64,000 nucleotides of DNA from Acanthosepion lycidas (GCA_963932145.1 OZ010582.1:20985163-21049162), one strand, 5' to 3'; positions 26,701-35,231 are shown, counted from the stretch's first letter. Numbers and translations are program-made. The notes: generated by a model from the letters alone, not told the origin.

Positions 26701-29700
26701 AACCCAGCCTAGACAAAAATATAACTTAGGTGGAGATAAATTCGGTAATATTTTCATAGCTCACTCTCCTTGTTCCTGCGTTCCGTAGTTAACTGGCACA
26801 TAAGGTATGTCCTACCATTCACTGAGATAAACAATGTGCCATTCCTGTTTGAGTGCAAGGATAGACCAGTAATTGTTTGCCTGTCCTTTGCCCACAAAAC
26901 GGAAGAAAAATACCTCAGATAAACAATGGGTCACTCCTGCTTGATTGCGAGGATAGACCTTTTACAAAGACGGAAGAAAGTAAATATCAAATGTTCAGTT
27001 TGTTTTTAAGGAAAGGAAGGAAGGAAAGAAAAAAGAAAAGAAAGAAAGAAAGGAACAGAAGGAAGGAAGGAAGGGAAAGGAAAGGAAAGAAAACTAAGGA
27101 AAGGAAAAAAAAAGGAAAAAAGTAAAGGAAAGGAAGATAGAGGCGGTAATAACGTTCATCTCATGTGCTTAACGTTTACTTCAGTGAAATGGAAAATCTT
27201 GTCAATTTGGATTTTTTTTTAAATTTTTACCCTCTTACTTTTTAAATAATAACCTGCCTTCATTGTCATGATTGTTATTGTAATAAAGTTGTTAAATTGT
27301 GCGGGTGGTGCAAAGAATAACGGTTCAAAATGAGAATTCGGAATGCCGAGTTCGAACTCCAGTCGGATTCGTTAAATTCACTTACCATACGCACAAACGC
27401 CATTGGGAAAGGTATGAATCCATCTCTTCTGCTCCAGTAATGGGTTAAATAGTAGGACTTGTACTTGGAAAAATTATTGTTATTCTCAAAAAATTGTTAA
27501 TGCACTATCCAAAGGGAGGCACGGTGGGGTAATGGATAGCAGCTCAGATTGAATAATCGGAGAGCAGAGTTCGAATTCCAGTCAAATACATCATATTCAC
27601 TTACGTGTTAATACCCTTGGAAAAGATATAACTTAAAGCTATAGCCTTGGATGGCAACTGATCTGCCGCAAAAAAATGGCAACCTACTGCGGGAAAAAAT
27701 CTGCCTCGTTAGTCATGTATCGAAAGATACATGATCGCCTATGCGTGGCACATAACTGACTGAATGCAATAACCAATCGAAGAAAAAATTCTTACAATTC
27801 AAAATATGCTTTGGCTTTAAATAACCTATAAAGAGTTGCTAAGCCGTAAAAAAGATAGAAAGCAATCAGCATGTTAACGTTATTAAGCTCAGATATTCAA
27901 TAAGGCGACAGGGAAATTTTATAGTCGTCGAATTCGCAAGAAGCTTATTATTTAATCATTAAATTAAAATTCATCAAAAAATTAAAATCGGAAAATTTTC
28001 ACGGGTATTACTAGTTATCATTATTATTATTATCATTTTGAAGGCAACATCACGTTGAATCACCGGTTCTCGTACGATCACCGAAGTTAAGCAACGTCGA
28101 GCCTGGTCAGTATCTAGATGGGTGGGTGCTTGGGAATAACAGATGCAGTAACCTTGGATGTGCGGGTGGTGTAATGGATAACAGCTCGAAATTGGAAAGT
28201 TCCAATTCTAGTTGGGTTTGCTATATTCACTTACACGCAAATACCCTTGGGAAAGGTATAAATTCACGTCTTCTCCTCCAGCTATGGGTTCATTAGTAAA
28301 ACTTGTATCATTAAATCATCATTATCTCCCTACAAAATATCTTACAATCTAAAAATATTTTCTGGCTTTAAATAACCCGCAAAGAGTTGATAAGCCGTAG
28401 AAAACAAATCTATAAAAAATAGATTTTTTTTTTGCTCGTTAAGAGTTTACAATGTATTAGATGTTTACACACGTATTAGATATTTACACCCGTATTAGAT
28501 ATTTACACCCGTATTAGGTGTTTACACTCGTATTAGATGGTGGCCGATATTGGAGATTAAATAGAAATAAATCTCCTCACTATTCCGGTATTCTTCTCAT
28601 TGCGAACGGGGAAACGATAGAATCATCCGTAGCATTCTTTTCCACAATACCGTTGTCGGGATTGTTTCAACTCTTCTTTTAATTTCCAGGTCTTCCAGTC
28701 TTTGTCCCAGGCTCTTCGGAACATTCCCAGTACTAACATAACGACTCGCACAACTGTCATCTTAATGTTTCATAATTTCCTTATTTCTTTCTTTCATTTT
28801 GGCAAGATTGATAATTATCTTTTTTTTCATTTTTTTTTTTTTTTTTTTTTTCATTTCTTTTAGGTACAATACGAAAGGAATGGTGGAAAGTGTGGCGTTT
28901 GTGGTGATCCGTACGATGGGCCCCGCGAGAATGAGGTTGGCGGCAAATATGCGAACGGCATTATCGTGCGCAACTACACGATGGGTCAGCTAATGAAGGC
29001 TCGCGTTGATCTGACAGCAAATCACAAGGGCTGGTTCATGTTCGACCTTTGCCCCAAGAAGAGATACGAAGACAAAGAAACAGAGGAGTGTTTTGAGAAA
29101 CACCCACTCAAAATAGCCACCACGGACGCTGTCCATTTCCCAGTGAAAGGTGAATGGGGATCAAAATCAATTGTGGTCCCACTGAACTTGCCAAAAAATG
29201 TCGCCTGCGACTTTTGTGTATTTCGATGGAAATACAATGCTGGTAAGTTATTTTATTTTTGCAAATGAAGGATTGAGGTATTTCTATTAGCATCCGGGAT
29301 AATATCCAAAAGTTCAGTGAATATTAGCGTGAAAGAAATCTACTTGCCTTATCCACAGTCTCCTTCAAAGTAATTTGCTAGTGTACAGTGATTCTAGTAG
29401 TTTTTCCAATCTTCCAAGTATTGTTGGAAATCAAAGACTATATAGTTTACCGCTGTGTTTCATTCAAATTTATCTAACTGTTGAGCAGCACCTAGTAATT
29501 TAATTAATCATGAAATATGTGTCGTTGGGTTCCCCATATATTCAGCTTTGTATCACATCTGAGCTACGCTTAGAAAATCACCATAAAATATATATCGTTC
29601 AGCCCCTTTCTCTGAGGTATCCACTCCACTCACTTGCTAATTTTTGGATTTTTCTTATCTCGGATAAATTAGTCCCTTTCCTGCTTATAAAATTTTAACT

Positions 29701-31052
29701 TTTTTTAATAGACATTTGATGGATATTGTAATGCTGGCAAGACTTCATGGAAACATTTTCAACTTTGTTAAAGCATTTTACTTAAAGACATTAATGAGAA
29801 TTTATATTCTGTTATAGTTTGAAAGACTTGTTTTTAATTATTTCCCTGACATTCCATTTATTGAACTCATCCCCCGTTTATTAGATTTTCGTATTTTTCC
29901 AAATCCCCGTTTCTTAACCGCACCCGTTTATTTAATTCTCTGACTTTTAACACTCTCTTATTTATTCAGTCAGATATGTGCCAGGCGTGACACACACTTA
30001 GGCGGTCATGTATTTTCAATACATGACTGACGAGGCAGAATTTTTTCCCGCAGTAGGTTGCCATTTCTTTCTGCAGTAGACCAGTTTCCATCTCAAAGCT
30101 ATAGAACCCAGTTTGTTCTGCTATTTACCCATAGCTCGGTGGGAGAAGAGGATTCATACCTTCCCCAGGGCTATTAAGAGAATGTAATGGATTCGACTGG
30201 AATTCGAACTCAGCTCTCCGATTCCTCAGTCCGAAACGCTATCCATTACTCCACCATGCCTATTTGGCACCAGAGCGTACAGTGATTCGATGGTTAGTAC
30301 ACTTGTCTTGCTGATTAATTCTTAAGTATAGTGAAGTCGGTCTTCACCGTGTGTCTCAATACTTTAGCCTCGTACCAAATTAAACTGTGTTTAATAAATA
30401 ACATGAAGCATATTCTAGTGAGTGATTTATGTTCGAGTCTCCCAAGGTATCAACACTGATTTTGTTCCTGTCTCTTTACTTGACGAATATGACAATGTAT
30501 TAAAGTTAAAATGGCTCTTTAAATACTCATAGGTAATAATTATTTGATTTTCAAGAAAGAGGATTGTTGCTAGTATTTCAACGTTTATTTCTCCACCCCC
30601 ATTATAATCAGAATGTTGATGAAAATGAAAACCGATTAATTTCATAGGGAAAACTGAAAAACGAAAATCGAACCACATTTTAGAAGTGGCGGGAAAATAC
30701 GAAACTGTTCAGAATTTAATGTAAAAAGAAAAGAAAAAAACTGACGTCACAGTTATCTCCCTTCCTGAAATCCCACACCCGCATTTATAAATCAATTTTT
30801 GGGGAATTGCTTTCAACTTCTATTGTTCCGAAATCATCCAATAGAAATAGTTCTTTGGTAATTAAATGTACTCTGAAAAATCACTAATGAGGTAGAAAAT
30901 ATCTTGGTCTTATAAACTCTTCAAGGTCCACTATAGGCATTAGTGTATCAGTGCGAAAGGAATGACTAAAATAACCGAAAGAGATTAATTCCCAAAATGA
31001 GTTAAACTTGAAAAAAAATAGATACATATACATAAGTTTTATTAACCTGCAA

Positions 31053-31106
<54 letters not shown>

Positions 31107-31746
31107 ACAAATTGTCCACGCAGAGAATTTTAAGTACACTAAAGGAAGGCAAGCAGTATGTGAAGGGGATGAGTAAAAAGCATTTCCTTGAAATATCCCC
31201 AAGAGACACACAGTAAAGACCCGTGTTTTCGCTTCCGTTCTCCTTCAGAATACATTCGCCTTGCGTGGTCTTCCCTGGGAAGCCGAGCAGTATTTACAGC
31301 CCGTTTGGTAAGAACAGTTGCTGCTTGACACCTAGACACCCCTTAAGACGTCAGTAAAGTCTTTCTGATAAAAAGGGAGATAATTGTCTTCTGCGCCCCT
31401 ACATCGATTTTATTTTCTGTATACTGGTCTGAGACATACATTAAACATCGTTAGGTAGCCAAGAGAGAAATCTTCTTAACAACGCTTGTAAAGCTATAGA
31501 TGAACAACATCAAAGTCATTAGGTTCTTCAGCACCTTTTTTTCCTGACATGTGTAAGTCAAGAATAGAATAAAGGTGCAATCCTCAAAGACTTTAGTCTC
31601 TAAGGATTGCACGGATGGATTACTGGTAATTAGGTATTAGCTTTTTTTATTTTTTTAATCATATTACACCTATGCAAATCAGTGAAGCCAATAGGACACG
31701 AGGGGTTACTGAGTGTGGAAGAACAAAAAAAAAAGAAGAGAAGCAT

Positions 31747-31807
<61 letters not shown>

Positions 31808-33756
31808 ATCAAGAAGACAGTAGATAACGATTGACATTGCATTTTAAATTTGGAAAATCAAAGTTGGCTGGAAACCATGAAGCCGGAAGAGACTTCATCA
31901 AACGAAAAGTGTGAGAAAAGAAACTGTTAGCATAGAACTTCCGGTTACATCTAGTCACTTCAACAGGTAATTGATGAGACCTTTCTGCCAATCTAGTACT
32001 GCGTTTAAGTCTAGGTACCATGGCGAAGAACTCATCCGAACAATTAGCTTGAAAGTATTTATTTTTAAAAAAGTATACGGAAGCTACATTATGGCGGTGG
32101 GAAAGTGACTGAAGCCAAGATGCCAGGTCAGGACCAATAATATTGCTGATTATTTGGATTTTCTCAAAAATTTCTAAATATGCAGATGACCAAATATGGA
32201 AGCAATATTTAAAGCAGAGGCGAATGGTAGACATATAAATATGCAAGATAAATTCTGAAAAGAAAAATTCTTTTGCACGACACAATAACCTGACATTTTT
32301 GAGCAGCAAATGGATTCAATATAATCTTTTCACTTCATATCAGCTGAGAATTTTAGACCCAGAAGACACAGCTAGTCACTCTCATGAAGGTTAGCACCAG
32401 CCATTCTGATGGGAAGCAAGTAGGGGCTTTTCAGGTGATTAATAGGGAGAAGTTTCGTTTTGTAGGCGTTTAAATTAACAAGCCACTCCTTGCCCAGTTA
32501 ACAACAAACTGTAGGTCATTTTTAGATCCCATGCTAATTTCACTGATCAGACTTATTATCAACACAGGAGTAAATAGTTGCGTCGTCCATAAATTGTGTG
32601 CTGAAGCGAAAATTATGACAAAGTGTGTATTTCAGAAAGGCGGACATTACATAATTATCTTTCTTTTGTGTTAAACATGTTAGTACTTAAAGATTTGTAT
32701 GGTTGCAACATTATATTCAAGCGTAACTGACCTTTTTCATTTCAAACTCAATCAGAGCGTAATTAACATCAATGATTTTAACGTCTGTATATCGAAAAGT
32801 TACGGCCTTAATGCTTATTAAATCTTATGAGATTACGCGCTAATAATATTACAAATCTGAAAGCAATCTTGTATCAACCTCAATAATCCTAATAAATCCG
32901 GGTAGTAATAGATATAATTTTTCCAGAACATTATGAATTGTCATCATTTTATTATTATCTTTATTTACACTATTTACATCATTCGGACTGTTGTCCTCAT
33001 CTTTATTGCCATAGTCACGACGTTTCTGTTCTATACCTGGCCAAGGAAGAGGTAAGAAAAATTTGAAGAGTTGAGTTGCTAAAGGAAATTAACTGAAACT
33101 GACATATAAAAATGAGGCATGGCACGTAGAATTAGAACAATCTACTTCCGTGGACTGACAACAGCCTGATGTTGTAAATAGCGTGAATAGTTACAATACC
33201 TCCTATCAGAAATATAGACAGATACTTTTCTTTTTTTTATTACATGGTAAGCGTTACCAAATTTGTTGTTAATATATTAATGAACTAGATGCTATTTTTT
33301 CTTATTAAGCAATGTGTATTACGTCTATCGGTCTATGCATTTGAAATATCTTAGTAAATAAAATGCGTTTCCCAGCAGGGATCGAACTTCCATCCTCCTT
33401 TTTAGGGGAAAAAAACCGTTTGACCCATTGTGCTCTACCGCTCGGTCACGGAAAACGTCACAGCAAGCAGCGTTCTATTTTCCCTTTTTAAGCAAAGCAC
33501 ATCCTCTTCCATCAGATTATTTTCTTAAAAGCGTCATATCAACTCAGTTTTGTATCCGAAACGTAAACAAAGCAATTACTAAAGAATTAATGGATTTATT
33601 TTTAATACGACATTTTTATTAATTCGATCCCTGCCAGGGAACGCATTTTCTTTACTAAGATTTCTCGAATGCGCAGGCCGATAGACGCAATACAAGCTTT
33701 ATGTAAAATGGGGCATCTATTTCGAATACGAAGTATTCACTATAATATAAAGTTTG

Positions 33757-33840
<84 letters not shown>

Positions 33841-34058
33841 AGTAGATAAAATATAGTTTTAAGATATACTATATTTATGGATTAAAGTGCTTAATATCAC
33901 GGATAGAGCTTATGTAAATATAAAAGTGGACATTGAGGTCAAAACCCGGAGGGCGACAGTCTGTTTTATGCTAAACGCAAACATCAGGCAATGTGCCTGG
34001 CAACTGCGTTAAGCATTAAACAGACAGTCGCCCCTGGGTGTTGACTTCAATGTCCACT

Positions 34059-34093
<35 letters not shown>

Positions 34094-34393
34094 TGTGTGT
34101 GTGTGTGTGTAAAGAAATTCTACTGCTTCAAACAAAACTGTTACCAAATTTGTTGCTGAAATCGTCTTTTGATTATTATTATTTTTCTTTTTCCATAAGG
34201 AAACAGCTGGGGTGTGGATCCGGTGACAAAAAAAGGCTGTGTCGGTTGTGGGAATCAGGAACAGTTTTACGGATGTGCAGATATCAAAATATTTGGAGAT
34301 TCGACCGCCGCCCCGTCTGCCAGCTTGGATGGAAGCTGGGTGTTTTTGGTCTTGGCGATGTTTACTATCTTTTACCAGGCTGAAACCCGATAG
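15015..34393 (+). CDS. AA15-family lytic polysaccharide monooxygenase, 3 exons
   Basis: Joining 15015-15182, 28864-29242 and 34200-34393 gives a 246-residue protein with conventional GT-AG introns of 13.7 kb and 5.0 kb. Residues 1-21 form a signal peptide, so the mature chain starts [14 protein letters not shown]. The N-terminal His and His110 (mature 89, in TANHKGWF) fit the copper histidine brace, and Tyr180 (RWKYNAGN) is the likely axial residue. Other AA15 signatures are [28 protein letters not shown] and CADIKIF. Ten cysteines remain after cleavage. Family members oxidatively cleave chitin or cellulose outside the cell, using copper and O2 or H2O2. In a cephalopod, prey-chitin digestion or chitin remodelling is the natural guess. 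Residues 229-241 are hydrophobic and end in a short polar tail, which suggests GPI or membrane anchoring. All exons are open with consistent phases, so the gene looks functional. It is the only recognised host protein gene here. Confidence 0.92.
15860..16440 (+). mobile_element. LINE 3' fragment, CR1/Jockey-like tail
   Basis: In shifting + frames this encodes pieces typical of the C-terminal end of cephalopod non-LTR reverse transcriptases: a 'SHRRNVAS.S.F..YFHGKCS'-like region, then RFPRGCF and [14 protein letters not shown]. Several frame changes make it a dead relic. The last segment is duplicated: about 16140-16232 and 16250-16348 are two copies (cgaaccgactcccaagaaga and its near-repeat), ending at the LINE terminus near gggtgaacattag. 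Confidence 0.75.
17117..17349. mobile_element. Tc1/mariner-type MITE, TA-flanked
   Basis: The ends ccgtatatactcgtgtataa and tatatttgaatatatacgg are imperfect inverse copies flanked by TA. The interior repeats 'gcgtgaattttaa' and 'gtatagtgcgcc' words. A diverged relative lies at about 41600-41800. It is non-coding. Confidence 0.65.
17787..17975 (+). repeat. tRNA-like fold-back family copy
   Basis: The left end attaatccgacagatttttta and tggatactcgtatttgagta match the family arms. A B-box-like gcaggttcaaatcatgcc lies in the middle, and the right end carries the inverse (aaatacgagtatgcagtaaa). It lies between two (TA)n tracts (17718-17762 and 17974-18000). Confidence 0.65.
18040..18290 (-). repeat. 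tRNA-like fold-back family copy
   Basis: Starts with ttattaatccgactacttat and atggatactcatatttgaga. The tRNA-like part is on the minus strand (B box in the complement of cggcacgatttgaacctgca). A (CA)n tract follows at about 18343-18390. Confidence 0.6.
18515..18625 (-). repeat. hammerhead-like retroelement end relic (minus)
   Basis: The minus strand reads AACTGATGGCGCC...GGCGAAATGCGTC and, farther on, TCCTGATGAGAAACTAG. Both resemble the CUGAUGA...GAAA core of hammerhead ribozymes, with one change in the first core. The block is homologous to 19420-19475 on the + strand. Such motifs mark the ends of Penelope-like and other retroelements; the family assignment is inference. Confidence 0.4.
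18712..18747 (+). ncRNA. hammerhead-like core (CTGATGA, 10-bp stem, GAAAC)
   Basis: CTGATGA at 18712-18718 is followed by a perfect 10-bp stem (18719-18728 with 18733-18742) closed by a CAAA loop, then GAAAC at 18743-18747. That is the order of the hammerhead catalytic core and helix II. Convincing helices I and III and a cleavage site were not identified by eye, so activity is unproven. Confidence 0.4.
18894..19215. repeat. two long (TA)n tracts with ATGTAT-rich spacer
   Basis: (TA)n at about 18894-18951 and 19159-19215 with an intervening ATG/TGTA-rich low-complexity stretch. Open frames across it are artefacts. Confidence 0.85.
19405..19475 (+). repeat. hammerhead-like retroelement end relic (plus)
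   Basis: GAACTGATGACGCC begins near 19423 and GGCGAAACGCGTC lies near 19460, in the order CUGAUGA, short stem, GAAAC. The sequence is homologous to the minus-strand block at 18515-18625. The helix II stem is only three to four pairs with a large loop, so it is probably decayed. Confidence 0.4.
19600..19860 (-). repeat. tRNA-derived SINE, well-preserved cloverleaf
   Basis: On the minus strand 19827-19748 folds like a tRNA: a 7-bp acceptor stem TCCTCTG/CAGAGGA, a D-arm like TAGCTAAATGATATAGCA, and a T arm ACAGG-TTTGATT-CCTGT. The anticodon arm is longer than normal, so it is not a working tRNA gene. The body (ccgagaaatctcatagaaaa, aaatgctctgtttataat) is shared with 19975-20200. Confidence 0.7.
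19975..20310. repeat. paired tRNA-derived SINE copies, head to head
   Basis: About 19975-20200 repeats the minus-strand element at 19600-19860. About 20210-20310 then carries a second tRNA-like head on the + strand (accttgctaaccgggcgctt ... aggttcgattaca). Together they form an imperfect palindrome with both B boxes facing outward. Confidence 0.55.
20590..20795 (+). mobile_element. LINE C-terminal fragment
   Basis: One + frame encodes [20 protein letters not shown] followed by [13 protein letters not shown], the C-terminal signature seen in the copy at 31809-32309. The element ends in a (TG)n tract at about 20787-20800. It is a short dead relic. The remaining sequence to 22850 holds a SINE head at about 21250-21330 and no recognisable gene. 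Confidence 0.7.
21250..21345 (+). repeat. tRNA-derived SINE head fragment
   Basis: ggatcgtgtaacggttagtg...gacttcgaattctggttgag has A- and B-box-like spacing and resembles the SINE heads elsewhere in the window. The usual hairpin tail is absent. Confidence 0.5.
22857..24440 (-). mobile_element. decayed LINE (reverse transcriptase 3' half), split by a MITE
   Basis: Minus-strand frames give the order expected for a Jockey/CR1-type ORF2 end. There is an 'ASAPPN'/'[10 protein letters not shown]' region near 24130 and [10 protein letters not shown] near 24040, where a YADD motif would be expected. [10 protein letters not shown] follows near 23900, then [20 protein letters not shown] and [15 protein letters not shown]. 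The last piece includes [20 protein letters not shown]. The frame changes several times and the YADD aspartates are lost, so it is inactive. A hAT-type MITE (23482-23844) interrupts it. The same family recurs at 31804-32640. Confidence 0.8.
23482..23844. mobile_element. hAT-type MITE with 8-bp target duplication
   Basis: Starts cagtgcttctcaaagtggtg and ends tagtttgaaaaaaactg, the inverted ends typical of hAT elements. It is flanked on both sides by the same 8 bp, CTCTAAGA (23474-23481 and 23845-23852). The 363-bp element is non-coding and contains a (TA)n(TATG)n microsatellite. It sits inside the LINE at 22857-24440, so it is younger than that LINE. Confidence 0.88.
24459..24750 (-). mobile_element. 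LINE reverse-transcriptase tail fragment, second family
   Basis: A minus frame contains [20 protein letters not shown] followed by an '[14 protein letters not shown]' stretch, matching the 'YKSQIRPKMEYCCHLWAGA..LD.VQ.R' region of Jockey/RTE-like reverse transcriptases. It differs from the neighbouring LINE and is very short, a relic. Confidence 0.65.
25099..25590. mobile_element. TA-flanked MITE, pogo/mariner-like
   Basis: The left end cagacaagcctctcatcaac and the right end gtagaggtgaggtttgtctg are inverse copies flanked by TA. The word 'tccgtta/taacgga' recurs inside both halves (gtccgttaaag, ttgtccgttaca, agtccgttgat). It is 492 bp and non-coding. Confidence 0.7.
25849..26310. mobile_element. 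possible solo LTR
   Basis: Begins TGTTGTA and ends TACAACA, perfect 7-bp inverse ends of LTR type. Inside are a tttatacgggg TATA-like site within a small hairpin and two similar phrases (tgcagtcggagattcat and tgcagttggagattcat). No clear 5-bp target duplication and no internal genes were seen, so this remains tentative. Confidence 0.35.
26826..26990. repeat. diverged 92-bp tandem duplication
   Basis: gagataaacaatgtgccatt at about 26825 recurs as cagataaacaatgggtcact at about 26917; both continue into ctg.ttga.tgc.aggatagacc and then gacggaagaaa-like sequence. The preceding 26311-26825 holds a (TG)n tract and nothing else recognised. Confidence 0.55.
27000..27137. repeat. polypurine (AAGG/AAAG)n tract
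   Basis: About 130 bp almost purely A and G on the + strand, the mirror of the polypyrimidine tract near 12.8 kb. The K/R/E-rich open frame is a compositional artefact. Confidence 0.9.
27296..27885 (+). repeat. tRNA-derived SINE split by a second SINE
   Basis: The outer SINE starts tgtgcgggtggtgcaaagaa, has a B box (gagttcgaactccagtc) and runs to about 27485. Its tail resumes at about 27785 with cttacaattcaaaatatgct then ggctttaaataacct, the same tail used by the 5S-headed SINEs at 28040 and 35460. Between them lies a complete second SINE (27500-27775). The outer copy has no 5S head. Confidence 0.7.
27500..27775 (+). repeat. tRNA-derived SINE with hairpin tail (copy 2)
   Basis: gtggggtaatggatagcagc forms the A-box region and gagttcgaattccagtc the B box. 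The body contains aacctactgcgggaaaaaat and the tail hairpin tcatgtatcgaaagatacat. It is inserted in the outer SINE at 27296-27885. Confidence 0.8.
28040..28411 (+). repeat. composite SINE, 5S rRNA head plus tRNA part (copy 1)
   Basis: 28040-28157 aligns by eye with almost the whole length of animal 5S rRNA: ttctcgtacgatcaccgaag then ttaagcaacgtcgagcctgg, tcagtatctagatgggtg and gcttgggaataac correspond in order to the 5S sequence. A tRNA-derived unit follows (tgcgggtggtgtaatggata ... ttccaattctagttggg). Then comes a tail shared with 27785, 35710 and the inverse near 36420. 5S-tRNA hybrid SINEs are known in some vertebrates; the family here was recognised only from this sequence. Confidence 0.8.
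28454..28539. repeat. 19-bp minisatellite, about 4.5 units
   Basis: Units of the form gtattagatatttacaccc repeat in tandem with one to three differences each. It lies about 330 bp before exon 2 of the AA15 gene. Confidence 0.85.
28864..29242 (+). CDS. AA15 LPMO exon 2 (catalytic core)
   Basis: Encodes residues 57 to the first base of codon 183. It continues [22 protein letters not shown] across the junction and carries GPRENE, the second brace His (TANHKGW), FDLCP, GEWG and [10 protein letters not shown]. The donor is GCTG|GTAAGTT (phase 1). GC content is clearly above the surrounding intron sequence. Confidence 0.92.
29965..30270 (-). repeat. tRNA-derived SINE with hairpin tail (copy 3)
   Basis: Inverse orientation: the tail hairpin region (cggtcatgtattttcaatac) comes first on the + strand, then cccgcagtaggttgccattt, and the head is the complement of tggaattcgaactcagctct and gctatccattactccaccat. 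Confidence 0.8.
31055..31103. repeat. (TA)n microsatellite
   Basis: About 48 bp of alternating TA; the overlapping YIYI open frames are artefacts. Confidence 0.9.
31748..31804. repeat. (GA)n microsatellite at a LINE 3' end
   Basis: About 56 bp of perfect GA, directly abutting the 3' end of the minus-strand LINE that begins at 31805. Confidence 0.9.
31804..32640 (-). mobile_element. LINE 3' fragment, same family as 22857-24440
   Basis: A 166-codon open stretch (32309-31809) carries the non-LTR reverse-transcriptase tail: [17 protein letters not shown], then [46 protein letters not shown] and [15 protein letters not shown]. Upstream (to about 32640) further pieces occur in other frames, such as '[10 protein letters not shown]' and '[11 protein letters not shown]'. 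It is 5'-truncated and frame-shifted, hence inactive. The 3' end joins a (GA)n tract. Confidence 0.82.
33245..33755. repeat. two tRNA-like fold-back copies beside (TA)n
   Basis: The minus-strand tRNA-like head lies at about 33360-33450: the complement reads gtgaccgagcggtagagcac, then cctaaaaaggaggatggaag and ttcgatccctgctggg. A second, inverse part at 33583-33755 contains tcgatccctgccagggaacg, ctcgaatgcgcaggccgata and the terminal arm tatttcgaatacgaagtatt. The right end runs into a (TA)n tract at about 33758-33826. Confidence 0.65.
33841..34062. repeat. fold-back element copy, imperfect
   Basis: gtggacattgaggtcaaaac...gggcgacagtctgttttatg pairs with cattaaacagacagtcgccc...gacttcaatgtccac around a centre near 33997. 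The left flank (tatactatatttatggatta aagtgc) is shared with the near-perfect copy at 34755-34970. (TA)n tracts lie on both sides. Confidence 0.75.
34200..34393 (+). CDS. AA15 LPMO exon 3 (C-terminal end)
   Basis: Completes codon 183 (Gly) and encodes [20 protein letters not shown], then YGCADIKIF, a small-residue linker ([12 protein letters not shown]) and the hydrophobic tail [13 protein letters not shown], ending QAETR and TAG at 34391-34393. No AATAAA occurs in the next ~390 bp; the first (34792) lies inside a fold-back repeat, so the true 3' end is unclear. Confidence 0.9.
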
Positions 34394-34706
34394 CTTTTGC
34401 AAAGTAACATCTAAAGAAGAATATCTTCTTTTTTAATTGAAAAAAAATGCATTACTAAATATTAAGCATGAAAATTTAAAAAAAAAGGGGGGGGGTATAA
34501 ATTTGATTTGATGAAATCCAATTCACGCAATCCAGTATCAGTTTTAACTGTTGAACATTTTAAAATAGTCCTGCATGCGCGCATGCGCGCACACAGACAC
34601 ACACACACGCACACACACACACACATGATGATATAAGCTGTCTTTCTTTCTATACGTATCTAGCTCTTTCACTCACACATTATCTCTCTCTCTATCTTTC
34701 TCTTTA

Positions 34707-34710
<4 letters not shown>

Positions 34711-34756
<46 letters not shown>
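34711..34756. repeat. (TA)n microsatellite
   Basis: Alternating TA, about 45 bp, directly left of the palindromic element at 34755-34970. A compound CA/TC-rich stretch lies at 34575-34700. Confidence 0.9.
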
Positions 34757-34759
<3 letters not shown>

Positions 34760-34970
34760 AAATATAGTCTTAAGGTGTGCTATATTTATGGAATAAAGTG
34801 CTCAATGTCAGAGATAGAGCGTGTGTAAATATAAAAGTGAACATAGAAGTCAACACTTAGAGGCGACAGTCTGTTTCATGCTATATGCAATCGTCAGGCC
34901 TGACGATTGCATATAGCATGAAACAGACTGCCGCCTCTAAGTGTTGACTTCTATGTTCACTTTTATATTT
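34755..34970. repeat. near-perfect zero-spacer palindrome (fold-back element)
   Basis: The core 34827-34970 is a 144-bp palindrome: 72-bp arms meet with no spacer at 34898/34899 (cgtcagg|cctgacg) and differ at one position. The left shoulder (gtgctatatttatggaataa agtgctcaatgtcagagata) is shared with 33841-33920. The right end joins (TA)n. It has no coding capacity. Confidence 0.88.
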
Positions 34971-35227
34971 ATATATATATATATATATATACATATGGAT
35001 AGATAGAGAGACATGCCAATCCAGATGAAAGTGATATAATGTGCAAAAATATGTGCAACTCTTTGTCGTCATTTCGCCACTTACATACAAACATTTATAT
35101 GGATATGCACACACATAGACGAACACATACACAAACATTATGTTTTTGTGTGGGGAGGGGTGCCTCGCACCGACTGGAACTTTTTATTCGCGATTTACAA
35201 CGGTTTTTTCTTGTGTTCTTAATATTT

Positions 35228-35231
<4 letters not shown>

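Larger units (their letters stand above)
15183..28863 (+). other. intron 1 of the AA15 gene
   Basis: A 13.7-kb intron that holds LINE tails (15860-16440, 20590-20795, 22857-24440 and 24459-24750), MITEs (17117-17349, 23482-23844 and 25099-25590), tRNA-like and 5S-tRNA SINEs, a possible solo LTR and long (TA)n tracts. The acceptor follows a nearly pure T tract at about 28818-28860 and reads ctttTAG|G. No alternative exon was recognised inside. Confidence 0.85.
29243..34199 (+). other. intron 2 of the AA15 gene
   Basis: Five kilobases containing a hairpin-tail SINE (29965-30270), a LINE tail (31804-32640), tRNA-like fold-back copies (33245-33755), a fold-back element (33841-34062) and (TA)n and (GA)n tracts. 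The acceptor is ttttccataAG|G after a T-rich stretch. No extra exon was recognised. Confidence 0.85.

Noticed and set aside
28040-28157. Candidate functional 5S rRNA gene
   Set aside because: Too diverged from 5S rRNA, fused to a tRNA-derived SINE unit and present in three copies with the same tail.
28799-28993. Open frame starting in the T-tract before AA15 exon 2
   Set aside because: It is an out-of-frame reading across the splice acceptor; the spliced reading matches the AA15 family without gaps.
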